NCBI GenBank assembly: GCA_910589415.1
Contig: OU342630.1
Coordinates: 77,620,186 to 77,684,185 of the forward strand
Source of the DNA: Malachius bipustulatus
Taxonomy: Eukaryota > Arthropoda > Insecta > Coleoptera > Melyridae
Length of the DNA stretch: 64,000 bases
Direction: 5' to 3'
Below, piece after piece: positions 1-9,549 of the stretch. Every line of letters begins with the position of its first letter. Positions within the stretch are counted from its first letter, which is position 1. A program made the translations under genes and the position numbers. Under the pieces are notes generated by a model. It made no database searches. It saw only the letters and a program-made list of their open reading frames with translations, and was not told the origin of the DNA.

Positions 1-180
1 TGTGACTTGGTTCATTCAGTTCTCGTTTTAAAAATATTCAGAAAAAAAATAAGTTTTTAAATTATTGGACTAATATTTATAAATAACTTTACAGTAAGAT
101 CCTATTATTAAACGTGTGTTGACCAATAATCATTAGGTTGAATTATATAAAAGAAAACTAATCATGTTAATTTTTTACAG

Positions 181-1284
181 CAAAGTTACTTACACCGACA
201 CCGATATTTTTAAAACCTAGCCTGAGGTTACATTTTGATAATATATGGGCTGGAAACTATGCGACATTTGCAAAAGTAGCTAATAAAGATAGTATTTATG
301 TGTTTGGTTTAAACAATTATAACCAACTAGGTGAGATTCATGAGAAACAACTGAAATTTTAGTTTTTACATACCGATATCATTTTAGGATTAAAAATCAC
401 CGGTCCTCAGTTTTGCCCAAAACTGTCCAAGGATTTTTCAAAGTACAAGTGGACCTCGATATCTTGTGGACAGCATCACACCATCGCTTTAACGACTGAT
501 GGCAAAGTGTACGCGATCGGCAGGAAGGAGTATGGTAGATTGGGATTGGGGGACGGTTGTGAAGATGCAACGGAACTGACTGAAATACCTGCACTAAAGG
601 ACAAAAATGTGGTAGACGTTGGTTGCGGATCATCTACATCGTTTGCCATTACTAATAATGGTAAGTGTAAAATAAATTAAGTTATAGGAGAAATATTTAA
701 TGGTGATAAAAAGAGAAATATTTATTAAGTAATCTATGAGAGAAAACAGTGAAGGTCAATTCCCACTAAGGCTCGACAACTAGGAGAACACTACACTTCA
801 ACAAGGGATGCCAAAAATTGATCACAAAAATGTTTTCGTATAATTCTGGTATTGGTGGTTAAGCCTAAGTGGAAACAACCATAATAAAAAACAAAATTGG
901 TTACTATCTTCATGTCTATCATGGAGCTAGTTCGCCCAATTATATCCCTGGCCTGGTGCACATTATAAATGGGCTGGTAAATTGATCTATGGTACGATTA
1001 AGTTTAAAGTTATATTCAAGGTCGTACAAACCGTCCGAAACATGTAAATACAAATTAATGCAGCATTTTTCATTGTGACTAAAATTTTAGGTGAGCTTTA
1101 TGGATGGGGTATGGGAACAAGCAGCCAGCTTGGAACAGGAGGAGAAGACGACTGCCCGGAGCCCACTCTAATTAAAAGTAAAGCCTTGACCGACAGAGAA
1201 GCTTGGAAAGTTAGTGGAGGTGGCCAGCACACTGTCATTTTAGCGTCAGCGAACAACACCAATAACAATAAAGGCGACGCATGA
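181..1284 (+). CDS. Rcc1: RCC1, Ran guanine-nucleotide exchange factor (3' part)
   Basis: Three exons are visible: 181-330, 388-660 and 1091-1284 (stop). The gene begins upstream of the window. All junctions have AG/GT borders and join in frame (L-G|L-K-I and N-N-G|E-L-Y). The about 205 residues contain RCC1-type blade repeats, for example the motifs 'SCGQHHTIALTTDGKVYAIG', 'YGRLGLGDG', 'LYGWGMGTSSQLGTG' and 'GGGQHTVIL'. Known RCC1 is a seven-bladed propeller on chromatin that loads GTP on Ran, driving nuclear transport and spindle assembly; the visible part covers the C-terminal blades. The acidic/lysine tail is short (Asn-rich, ending KGDA). A poly(A) signal AATAAA lies at 1292-1297, eight bases after the stop, with another at 1452. 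The gene converges on PIGM, only 261 bp away. Confidence 0.9.
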
Positions 1285-1545
1285 ATGAAGAAATAAAACA
1301 TTACAGTAATGTTTTATTTTGTTGAATCCAGTTTAATAATTAAATTACTATAAGTAATGAAAATTTTGATAAAATATTGGAAATTGTTTAATAAAATTTA
1401 TTCTATTTTTTGCTTTGTATTGAAATTGTATTGAAAATAATTTTTTGGAACAATAAAGAACTTAAATAAAATAAAAACGACAGTTTTTCAATTTTTTATT
1501 TAATATACAAATTGGCTACTAGCTACTATTATAGGTACTATGGTA

Positions 1546-3108
1546 CTAATCTATTTTAAACGAATTTTTCTTCAACTCTGGCATAAAATGAATTATAAAT
1601 CTTCCCAATATTGCGATGTTTGCACAAAAGAAAGAAACGCTTTGTATCCAAATAAAGAAAAATGTGTTTTGTCCTTGAAATTCCAATAGATAAGCCGGTA
1701 AAAGCCATGCAGCTTGAGCTGCAAACCAAATGGTCAAGAGAAATATTGCAGTCTTTCTGGACAATTTCAACTGCCACAAACATAAAGGTAAAAGTACCAT
1801 AATCCAGACGAAGTACTGCGAGGTTAAAACTCTGTTGTATATTACAATTGTGATGGTCTGTAACAAAACCGCAAAATTTAAAGTGAACTTGTTCAAACCG
1901 TACCGCACAGAAAAAACTACTAATAATACCATTTGTGGTAATATTATTAGAACTTTTTGCCACAAGCCGATATTCTTCACCCAAGCAGACAAATATTGAA
2001 TATAAAAATAAAGGGAAAAGTTGTGACGAGTATCATTTCGCACCACATGAAACACATAAGTTTCATACAGAAAAGTGTAACCATAAAGGTAGTAAAAGAA
2101 ACCCGTTGAAAAAATCAAAGATAAAATGCATCCTGACATTAGGCGAATTTGATTCAAGTTTGGAAGTAAGTAGAGGAGATATTTTCGTTTGAAAATAGTT
2201 TTTCTTTCGTTCTGTAATATTGAAACTTCATTTTTCAATATTTCGTTCCCTTTCCCTTTATCTTTGATTTGCTTTGTTTCAGGAGGATCGAATAATTTCT
2301 TCTTATTTCGAGTTAAATAGAATGAAAATTTACTTAAATACATGAACATCGTCAGACTATAAAATATTGGATACAAGCGAAAATGAACTGAAATGCCGTG
2401 CATAACTCCTGTTAAGAAATATTTCTTTCTGCATTCCAGCAGGTATAAAGTACAGAGAACTAAGAAACCAGATACTGAATCACAATTTCCCCTAGTGCTG
2501 ATGGCAATTGTCATTGGGTTATACAACCAAAAGAGTATGCATCTATTAACTATATTTTTCTTTACATCACTTCCTGGCCCTGGTAATATAATGTGGCTGG
2601 TTTTGGTACGTTTATTAATATTTTGCTTTGATCGTTTCTTATATTTTACACTAACACAATCCTTGTTATTACCTTCAATATGTGTCGAAGTACCCGGACC
2701 ATCCGGTAAACACAGGATGTTAAAATATGATTTTCCTACAAACTGTTCTAATTCATTCAGATTACACAAAACAATCGACTTGATGATGTATGCAATTATT
2801 ATATCCATTAAAGAAAATAACACTTTGCCACATAAATGATGTACTAGCACATTGGGAATCATTAAAAATGCTAAAACGGGACTGTACCTGTAAGTATGTC
2901 TATTGTATGGTGAATCTCCATTTAGTACATGCCATGCGGCATCCGTAAAAACTTTATAATCAATATCGGTGTAAGGAACTGAGTAATTTTCATCATGATA
3001 TAACCCATACAAAATCAGGCCTATTCGAATCAGTAAAGCAAATATTAAATGTGTACCAAAACCAGCTTTGTAAAACTTATGAAACATTCTTACAAGGAAC
3101 TCAAACAT
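1546..3108 (-). CDS. PIGM: GPI mannosyltransferase 1 (PIG-M)
   Basis: A single-exon 520-residue protein. It transfers the first mannose from dolichol-phosphate-mannose to the GPI precursor in the ER membrane (known for the family). The lumenal DxD-type motif 'YTDIDYKVFTDAAWHVLNGD' sits after the first membrane segment. Conserved family blocks include 'RYSPVLAFLMIPN', 'STRGNCDS', 'RNDTRHNFSLYFYIQYLSA', 'TSQYFVWI' and 'PAYLLEFQGQNTFFFIW'. Many hydrophobic helices follow. It is about 100 residues longer than the 423-residue human protein, because of two polar, lysine-rich insertions (about residues 117-190 and 270-320) in loops. The start ATG has G at -3 and lies 29 nt behind the stop of the preceding small ORF. 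A minus-strand AATAAA is at 1500-1495. Confidence 0.95.
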   Translation of the reverse strand: MFEFLVRMFHKFYKAGFGTHLIFALLIRIGLILYGLYHDENYSVPYTDIDYKVFTDAAWHVLNGDSPYNRHTYRYSPVLAFLMIPNVLVHHLCGKVLFSLMDIIIAYIIKSIVLCNLNELEQFVGKSYFNILCLPDGPGTSTHIEGNNKDCVSVKYKKRSKQNINKRTKTSHIILPGPGSDVKKNIVNRCILFWLYNPMTIAISTRGNCDSVSGFLVLCTLYLLECRKKYFLTGVMHGISVHFRLYPIFYSLTMFMYLSKFSFYLTRNKKKLFDPPETKQIKDKGKGNEILKNEVSILQNERKTIFKRKYLLYLLPNLNQIRLMSGCILSLIFSTGFFYYLYGYTFLYETYVFHVVRNDTRHNFSLYFYIQYLSAWVKNIGLWQKVLIILPQMVLLVVFSVRYGLNKFTLNFAVLLQTITIVIYNRVLTSQYFVWIMVLLPLCLWQLKLSRKTAIFLLTIWFAAQAAWLLPAYLLEFQGQNTFFFIWIQSVSFFCANIAILGRFIIHFMPELKKNSFKID

Positions 3109-3137
3109 TCCGACAATCTATTCTACAACTATTATTA

Positions 3138-3335
3138 TTACAGTCTGGTTTTCAATTTCACAGCAGTCTTCTGCAGGCAAATTTTGAATTTTTCAAACTC
3201 CTGCCTACAGTTATTAAGCATTACGTTGTCTTGTTTCAAGACGCACTGAGCGTAGCAGGCAGCTTCCTTACTGCACTGACTGAAAATCAGAGGGTACTGC
3301 CTGAGGCGTTGCTTCGCAAGCTTTACGGATTCCAT
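3138..3335 (-). CDS. NDUFAF8-like twin-CX9C protein (complex I assembly)
   Basis: A 65-residue intronless ORF. It carries two CX9C motifs, C21-x9-C31 and C43-x9-C53, the signature of intermembrane-space helical-hairpin proteins imported by the Mia40 relay. The order 'RLRQYPLIFSQCSKEAACY..C' then 'CRQEFEKFKIC' follows vertebrate NDUFAF8 (C17orf89), which supports assembly factor NDUFAF5 in mitochondrial complex I biogenesis. This assignment is by pattern and sequence recall, so another CHCH protein remains possible. Its ATG (3335) lies inside the last codons of the 81-aa ORF in another frame, a 13-nt overlap. Its stop is followed 29 nt later by the PIGM ATG. The compact order argues for a shared transcript. 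Confidence 0.75.
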   Translation of the reverse strand: MESVKLAKQRLRQYPLIFSQCSKEAACYAQCVLKQDNVMLNNCRQEFEKFKICLQKTAVKLKTRL

Positions 3336-3568
3336 TTATTGATATCTTTTTGCATTTTCTTTCTATCACGTTCTTGAAGAAGAAGTTCAAAGTCCACTAC
3401 CTCGGTGCTGAAAAATACATCGTAAATCGGTTTCGAAAATAATACCAAGAGTGCCAAGGTTGATCCGATTGATATGAATGCTCTGGGGTATCTATAAATT
3501 AGGGGTCTGTTTTTCGAGATGGTCCGGTTATACAACAACGGCTGCCTTCTCTGCGGGTGTTGGTCCAT
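3323..3568 (-). CDS. 81-aa single-pass membrane protein, unrecognised
   Basis: An open frame of 81 codons between CMC4 and the NDUFAF8-like gene. The N-terminus is basic (PQRR, NRT, KNRP) and is followed by one hydrophobic segment at about residues 32-46 (AFISIGSTLALLVLFSKP). A charged, helical C-terminus rich in E/R/K ends in KWNP. This is the layout of small mitochondrial inner-membrane or SMIM-type proteins. I do not recognise the family. It starts at 3568 inside the last 41 nt of CMC4 in a different frame and ends 13 nt into the next ORF. Both neighbours are likely intermembrane-space proteins, so a mitochondrial role is a reasonable inference but is not shown. The two flanking overlaps and good codon continuity make a chance ORF less likely. 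Confidence 0.6.
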   Translation of the reverse strand: MDQHPQRRQPLLYNRTISKNRPLIYRYPRAFISIGSTLALLVLFSKPIYDVFFSTEVVDFELLLQERDRKKMQKDINKWNP

Positions 3569-3799
3569 TTGTGTTTATACCACCGCAAACGAAACTAGAT
3601 TTTCCCCACTTACGACAACAATCTTTCATTTCTTCGATAGCTTGCTGACAAGCCGATTGTTGGAAATCGTTTGCTGAAAATTAAAATTTTTAGGTTAAGT
3701 TACATAATAATTGGGTGGAAAATTCATTATTTTTATACCTTTCAAACAAGCCTGTATTCTACAAGCAAAGGGTTTACAAGGATCTTTATTTTTTGACAT
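3528..3799 (-). CDS. CMC4: CMC4-like twin-CX9C mitochondrial protein
   Basis: Two exons, 3799-3739 and 3673-3528, with GT/AG borders (GTATAA..TTTCAG) joined in phase (K-A-N-D). The protein has 68 residues and contains C8-x9-C18 and C29-x9-C39, plus a C39-C40 pair and C50. The start 'KDPCKPFACRIQACLKAN' and the block 'CQQAIEEMKDCC' match CMC4/p8-MTCP1, a small intermembrane-space protein. The first exon is too short to appear as a long ORF; I found it from the sequence. The start codon context is weak (T at -3 and at +4), which would favour leaky scanning to the 81-aa frame that begins inside its last codons. In mammals CMC4 also shares a transcription unit with a second ORF (MTCP1), an interesting but unrelated parallel. 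Confidence 0.85.
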
Positions 3800-5339
3800 A
3801 TATTAAATACTCTCTTAAGAGATAACACTTTCATTTACCAATTATTTTAAATTACACCTACAAATACAAAATTCAATTACTTTTTTATTGGTGTTGTTAA
3901 TGAAATGGAAATGTATGAATTGAATTATTCTTTTTATGAATATGAATAATAGTAAATTAGTAAATTCAAATTCAATTTACAAAATTACAATCCAATGACA
4001 ATAATGACATAGATTTGACATCTGACTTGAAATAACTTGACTATATGACATAAATGACACGTTTAACAAGGTGTGTCAGCGCGCAGCCTGTGACGTCGTG
4101 TGGTGGAGCTTCGGCAGTATTTATAACGTTAAATGGCGGTAGCTTATTTCGATGTTTGAAGATTTGAATTAGTTTGATTTGGGTACCTGACTGTCTGATG
4201 GCAAAAATGGATTGTGCGGTAAGAGCGGATGTGAGAATCACGCAAGAAAAACGAAAGACAAACAGATTTTTTTAGTTTAATTTTTAGTTTACTAGCATAG
4301 GCAAAGGCAATAATATATAAATGATTTGTATCGTATCAAGCACCAGCACTTCATTACACCCCACAAAAAATGTTGACTTCCACCTTCAAATATTTTCAAT
4401 TCTTCCGTTAGCAATCGGATTGCAATCACCACAGTGACGTCATGCGCAACCCGGACGAGTTTTCTAAAGTAAAGCTCTTAGGTTCGGTAAACTCTTAGGA
4501 TGGTTACTGACATGATCTGCTTTCTTTCGAACGTAAATTCGTGATCCGAACGAGTTTTATAACGCGTTTGGATTCAAACAGGGGTGTTCTTTTGTGAACG
4601 GATTCATCCCCACTCTTTGCTAGATTCGAATCGTGATCCGTAATCCCCTCACCCCTGCAAATATGGAATTTTTAGGATCGGAACGTATTGATCCTGATCC
4701 GAAAAACGTAAACCTAAGATTCCTAAGAATATGATGTTTTCATTTTCATACTTTTATGTTTGTTTATTCTTATTTTGTTCATGTGTAGGTACTCCCTGGT
4801 ACTTATATTTATATTTACGTGCGATTTCTAGTTTGATAAAAATATGTTATATTTCGAAAGCAATGGAATAGTCTTACATTTAGAATATTGGGTTATTGAT
4901 TGGGTATATCTACCACATCTATTTCGTGCTATTTTAATATTATAAACAATAAAAAATTAAAATACCTATTAAAAATTATTGCCGATGCAGATTCTGGTCA
5001 TGTACTAATAATATTATCCATCCTAAAAGCTTACCTTTTCTAAGGATAGTGTACTTGTTGACGTTGACATAGACATGTTTGAACGCCTGGTGGTCACTTT
5101 TTTGACAAAATTATCGGAAGGTCTTGAAGACTGTTGGCTTTGGCCTGTTGGTTGCGCTGTTGCTGGTGCAGTGTTGCATCTTCATCCATCTCCATCTTGC
5201 TCATTTCAGATTGCAAAAATGCAAACAAAACAATGCAAACTTCAAACTTGGTTTGGTCAAATCGCTCGAAGTTGAGCTGTAAACGGTTCTACTTTTTTTT
5301 TTTTTTTTACAAATTTCAAAGGAAATTAACATTAACGTT
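3800..5339. other. Intergenic, divergent promoter region
   Basis: 1.5 kb between the 5' ends of the CMC4 cluster (-) and the zinc-finger gene (+). It is AT-rich, with a CpG-containing patch at 4060-4130 (TGACGTCGTG) and a second TGACGTCATGCGCAAC-like stretch at about 4434-4452, both CRE-like palindromes. Around 4480-4700 are loosely repeated 'GATCCG/ACGAGTTTT' words. A short T-tract (5291-5308) lies just before the zinc-finger start. No coding sequence is convincing; the short open frames here lack recognisable features. Confidence 0.5.
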
Positions 5340-7025
5340 ATGAGTTTAAATGAAGTCAATAATCCTACAGTTCAACATCCCCAGAAAATTATCATCATAA
5401 CTCAAGCAGAAGATGATGAATTTGATGAGTTCTTACTCTCCTCCTCAAAGTTGAAGTGTGAAAATGGACAATCTGACTCAAGGTGCAATCAATGGTCTGA
5501 AGCAAACAATTTTGAAAACACTTTTTCACCTTGCTTTGTAAAAAAAGAATCTAAAAACTCGTCAAATGAGGTTTTCGCAAAAGAAGAACCAGAAGACTCA
5601 TCAGATGAGGTTTTTATAAAAGAAGAACCAGAAGACTCGCCAGATGAGGTTCATCTCGTGCAAGCAGAAGATGCGCAATTTAAAGAAGAGATCGAAATCA
5701 AAGAACATAAACTGGAATGGGAGCTCATTGCGGGGGCAAGCAATGCTGGCGGAGCTGGAATATTTCCCCTTGGAGTGGATCAGAGCGATTTTGTGAAGGA
5801 AAATGTGATAGATCGTCCTTTAGAAAGTGAAAACGAAGAACAGGCAAAGTACAACTGTTCCCATTGTTCTTATACAACAAACAAGAGACGTTATTATATC
5901 AGGCATTATAATCTCAAACACAAACGATTCAGCGAAATTTACAAGTGTATCGAATGTCCATATGAGAGTGGAATTAAAGCTTACGTTGTCAAGCATTATA
6001 AGGGTAAACATTCTAAATTAGCAGAAGTTTACAAATGTGAGGAGTGCTCTTATGAAACAAAAGTTCAACGCAACTTGAACCAACATTACAGATATTCACA
6101 TTCAAAAGATGCAGAAATGTATAAATGTGAGGAATGTGATTACGAATCAAAAAAGAAAAGTAATTTAAATAATCATTTTAAAAGTAAACACGCAGAAGGA
6201 GCAGAAGTTTACAGATGTGAGGACTGTTCTTATAAATCGAGAATAAAAATTGATTTGTCATTACATTATAAACGTAAACATTCTAAATCAACTGAAGTAT
6301 ATAAATGTGAGGAATGCTCATATGAAACAAAGGTTCAACGTAACTTGTACCAACATCACAGATATTCACATTCAAAAGAAGCAAACGTGTATTATAAGTG
6401 CCAGGAATGTGATTATGAATCAAGAAACAAAAGTAATTTAAATAATCATTTTAAAAGTAAACACACAGGAGAAGCAGAAGTGTTCAGATGTGAGGAATGC
6501 TCTTTTGAAACACGAATAAAACGTTATTTAACTCGTCATTATGTACGTATCCATGCAAAAGGAGCCGAAGTGTACAAATGTGAGCACTGTTCTTATAAAA
6601 CGAGAATAAAATTTGATTTGTCATCACATTATAAACGTAAACATTCTAAATCAGATGAAGTGTATAAATGTGAGGATGAGGAATGCTCTTATGAAACAAA
6701 AGTTCAACGTAACTTGAACCAACATCGTAGAAATTCACATTCTAAAGAAGTAAAAGTGTATAAATGCCAGGAATGTGCTTACCAATCAAAAAACAAGAGT
6801 AATTTGAATAATCATTTTAAATATAAACATTCAAAAGATGCAGAAATGTATAAATGTGAGGAATGTGATTACGAATCAAAAAATAAAAGTAATTTAAATA
6901 ATCATTTTAAAAGTAAACACGCAGAAGAAGCAGAATTGTTCAGATGTGAGGAATGCTCTTTTGAAACACGAATAAAACGTAATTTAACTCGTCATTATGT
7001 ATTTAACCATGTAGAAGGCACTTAG
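5340..7025 (+). CDS. C2H2 zinc-finger protein, 13 fingers
   Basis: A 561-residue single-exon protein, probably a nuclear DNA-binding regulator. The N-terminus is acidic, with 'AEDDEFDEFLLSSSKLKCEN'. Three near-tandem copies of an about 13-residue unit (KEEPEDS-S/P-DEV) follow at about residues 77-108. The IKEEP/AKEEP cores resemble SUMO-acceptor sites (inference). Thirteen fingers follow from about residue 171, mostly C-x2-C-x12-H-x4-H, of the form YKCEECxYETKxxxxLxxHYxxKH. Finger 10 is odd: two extra residues (CEDEEC) widen its Cys pair to C-x4-C. Fingers recur in blocks of similar type (VQRNLNQ, KSNLNN, RIKR-LTRH, RIK-DLS), showing segmental amplification. The ATG is chosen because the paralog at 12710 starts at the same point. 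The stop cuts the array mid-series. Confidence 0.9.
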   Translation: MSLNEVNNPTVQHPQKIIIITQAEDDEFDEFLLSSSKLKCENGQSDSRCNQWSEANNFENTFSPCFVKKESKNSSNEVFAKEEPEDSSDEVFIKEEPEDSPDEVHLVQAEDAQFKEEIEIKEHKLEWELIAGASNAGGAGIFPLGVDQSDFVKENVIDRPLESENEEQAKYNCSHCSYTTNKRRYYIRHYNLKHKRFSEIYKCIECPYESGIKAYVVKHYKGKHSKLAEVYKCEECSYETKVQRNLNQHYRYSHSKDAEMYKCEECDYESKKKSNLNNHFKSKHAEGAEVYRCEDCSYKSRIKIDLSLHYKRKHSKSTEVYKCEECSYETKVQRNLYQHHRYSHSKEANVYYKCQECDYESRNKSNLNNHFKSKHTGEAEVFRCEECSFETRIKRYLTRHYVRIHAKGAEVYKCEHCSYKTRIKFDLSSHYKRKHSKSDEVYKCEDEECSYETKVQRNLNQHRRNSHSKEVKVYKCQECAYQSKNKSNLNNHFKYKHSKDAEMYKCEECDYESKNKSNLNNHFKSKHAEEAELFRCEECSFETRIKRNLTRHYVFNHVEGT

Positions 7026-7660
7026 GTGTATAAATGTGAGCACTGTTCTTATAAAACGAGAATAAAAATTGATTTGTTATCACATTATAATAAATGTAAA
7101 CATTCTAAACCAGTTGAAGTATATTGTAAGGCCCCTACATCAGGCCCCCTAGGCCTGATGATCCCTAAGAGAAATCATCTTTGATCGTCTAGAAAGTGGT
7201 GGACTGTCAACTTTATGCCGCGGTTACATAAAGTAACCCTTACGCAATTCTTTTATGAAGTATGCCAGGAATAGGCAAAAACACAAACATTACATTGACA
7301 GATTCACCGGTTTTCCTATTCTTTTGTCGCAGTTGGTTGGTTGGTCAAAGACAGAAATAAAGAGAGAAGAAAAGTGTTAGCTTTCATTCATTTTTCAGAC
7401 TAATTAACACGGTTCCACTTTGTTCATTACTCTCTTTGGTTTGATTGATTTCATTTGGTAAACCAATTTGCATTGATCAGCTATGTTAGAATTTGTTTAA
7501 AGCTGGTCTGTCGACCACTCTCCAGATTATACAGATCCTGATCACCATTATACACCTGATCTACAGACCCTCCTGTAGGTCATTACAATATAATGTGAGG
7601 AGTGCTCTCATGAAACAATGTATAAAAGTGCTTTGACCAAACATTAAAAAGAAGTTAAAG
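7026..7660 (+). pseudogene. Stranded fingers of the zinc-finger gene, split by a MITE
   Basis: Directly after the TAG at 7023-7025 the same frame continues with one more good finger (CEHC..RIKIDLLSH) to about 7119. The 465-bp MITE follows, and then, after 7592, a damaged finger (CEECSHETMYK..LTKH) and a trailing KEVKVY spacer to about 7660. The ancestral gene therefore had at least two more fingers. The TAG replaces the glutamate codon expected in the 'AEVYKC'-type linker (GAA/GAG to TAG). Whether this tail is still translated by readthrough is unknown; no sequence sign of it is seen. Confidence 0.7.
7124..7588. mobile_element. 465-bp MITE inserted in zinc-finger coding tail
   Basis: The ends are imperfect inverted repeats: TTGTAAGGCCCCTACA at left and, read inward from the right end, TTGTAATGACCTACAG. 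A 4-bp TATA lies on each side (7120-7123 and 7589-7592), which fits a target-site duplication. The insertion splits an otherwise continuous finger linker (GAAGTATA | ATGTGAGG). There is no transposase frame inside. The family is not identified. Confidence 0.7.
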
Positions 7661-8134
7661 TGTATAAAAGTGTATAAATAAAAAAAAACTGGAACACTTT
7701 TTAATTAAAAGAACTTTATTAAAGATCAACAGTTACAATGCAAAACTAATTAAAGTCGTTTACCAATAAATCAAAGCATGAAGAAAAGAAGTGGAACACC
7801 GGATAATTATTAATATATCAGTTTAGTTATTGAAGTTAATATTGAAGAATTTTTAAGCAAAATTTTTTATTGATTGGCAACATTAATGTTATCTCAACCC
7901 TCTCTTGCTAGAATCTCTGCATATACTAATCATGAATAAAAAACACTAATAATCTTTCTTGAATCTCTAGAAATCCTCAAGCATGTATATAATCAACAAT
8001 ACCCAGTCGTGAATAAACAACCAAAACTAGACACAAATCGCTTTCCATTGCTTGATATTTTCTTTACTTTTACAATTATAGTTAAAGTACCTACTGTTGC
8101 TATGTCATTAAATCAATAATTTTAATATTAATTT

Positions 8135-8181
8135 ACATGTCTGAAGATATATGTATACTTACAAAGTAGTGAAACACGTGT
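8135..8181 (+). ncRNA. Degenerate hammerhead-like motif (Penelope type)
   Basis: The order is ACATGT, CTGAAGA, a spacer, AAAGTAGTGAAAC, ACGTGT. CTGANGA and GAAA are the two hammerhead core boxes, and ACATGT can pair fully with ACGTGT as stem I. Stem II is interrupted by an extra ATATGTATA stretch and no UH cleavage triplet is evident, so it is probably inactive. Compare the cleaner copy at 43657-43697. Confidence 0.3.
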
Positions 8182-9210
8182 AACTTCATTATAGATATTT
8201 GGTACAATTTCAACGATTCTGGTAGGTATAATCCTGCATTCTGCGATCTGCTGATAAAAAATAATATAAAGTAAAATTTTTATAAAGCCTATGCCTCTAG
8301 TGGCAGCCATTTTTTATAATGGAAAGTTACTCGGGAAAATACTTTGTTCATATAAAATGACAACTTGGAGCTTTTTTTGCTATATTTTTGTTGAATCAAC
8401 TTGAGGAAATTAATAAAGTTATTAAATAAAAAATATACATACATATATGATAAAAGTTTATTAAAAATTTTACCATTTGGGTTAGGTAGATGGTTTATTC
8501 ATGAAGAAATCATCATTCTCATCAATTACAAAATATATAGTTTTCGGTACACTTTAAAAGATGTCTTATATTTTTAGTTTTTACCATGCTAGGACACTTT
8601 TAATTATTGTACCTACATTCAAAACATGTTAAATTTAATTAAACTGATAAATTATTTAAGTTTTCCTAGCTTATTCTTACTGGGAAAACTCAAATAAGAT
8701 AATCAACAGGAAACAAAATAATAATTTTAATTTATATATTGGTTCCAGTAGGTATAAACATCGAAAATCAACAGAATATAATAGGTAAGTATTTAAATAA
8801 ATACATAATAATAGATTAATAAAATACGAGTCTGTAAATACAAAAATTAATACTTTTTTTAAGTTTACTGATATGCTGGTAAGGAAAGTTTTTTGGTACC
8901 AAATGATTTTGCTATTTTTTTCTTACTTTTTTTGAGTAGTTCTCTAATGGGACCATTTTCTCACATTAAAAAAAATAAATTGAAATCAGTCTGTACTTTC
9001 TTATAAAAAAAGTAAAAACTATTCTAAAATTAAACAAATATCAATTTTACATCGATTCTCTTATGACCCCGAGATTCGCTCTCGATTGTTTAACTGGCGC
9101 AAAAATTCTAAATATGTAGAAACGTATATGAATATACATAAAATATTGATAATTATGTTGGGATAGCAGCCAATTAAACACGCAGGTTTTCTCTTTTTTC
9201 TTTTTTTAAT

Positions 9211-9255
9211 TAACCCAAGCTTTCGAGCTTTTCTTTAGCTCTTCATCAGGGGTAC
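9211..9255 (-). ncRNA. Hammerhead-ribozyme-like motif of Penelope-type element
   Basis: On the minus strand the order is TACCC, CTGATGA, (A), GAGCT-loop-AGCTC, GAAA, GCTT, GGGTTA. The conserved core boxes CUGAUGA and GAAA flank a perfect 5-bp stem II. ACCC/GGGT can close stem I, and stem III would be minimal, as reported for hammerheads of Penelope-like retroelements. One extra A follows CUGAUGA. No reverse-transcriptase or GIY-YIG sequence is visible nearby, so this would be a solo terminal remnant. Confidence 0.45.
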
Positions 9256-9549
9256 TGAAAAGATTAACAATAAATAATTGTAAGTATACATGAAAAATTA
9301 GGAACTAAAAAATTACATAATACTTACAGAAATTGAGTAAAAATTGAAGATGTTTGTTAATCATTTTCATGGACAAGTGTAGAGGATAAAAACATACAAA
9401 TATGAACTAATAAACCAAATAAAAATTAAATAACATAGGAAAGATAATTCTATGTTTTTTATTATATTATATTATTAAAATTATATTCTATAATTTTTTT
9501 TTTTTAATATACATATGTACATCTTAGTAGCAGTTGAATGTATTTTCTT

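Larger units (their letters stand above)
7661..9549. other. AT-rich intergenic stretch
   Basis: No convincing gene. There are poly(A)-signal-like AATAAA words near 7676 (+) and about 7700 and 7866 (minus sense). Two hammerhead-like motifs are listed separately (8135-8181 and 9211-9255). The rest is low-complexity A/T sequence. Confidence 0.5.

Noticed and set aside
8128..8310. A 60-codon minus-strand frame starting MAATRGIGFIKILLY, like a signal peptide with a good donor site after it
   Set aside because: It overlaps a hammerhead-like repeat motif on the other strand and no second exon with a matching frame could be found before the poly(A)-like words.
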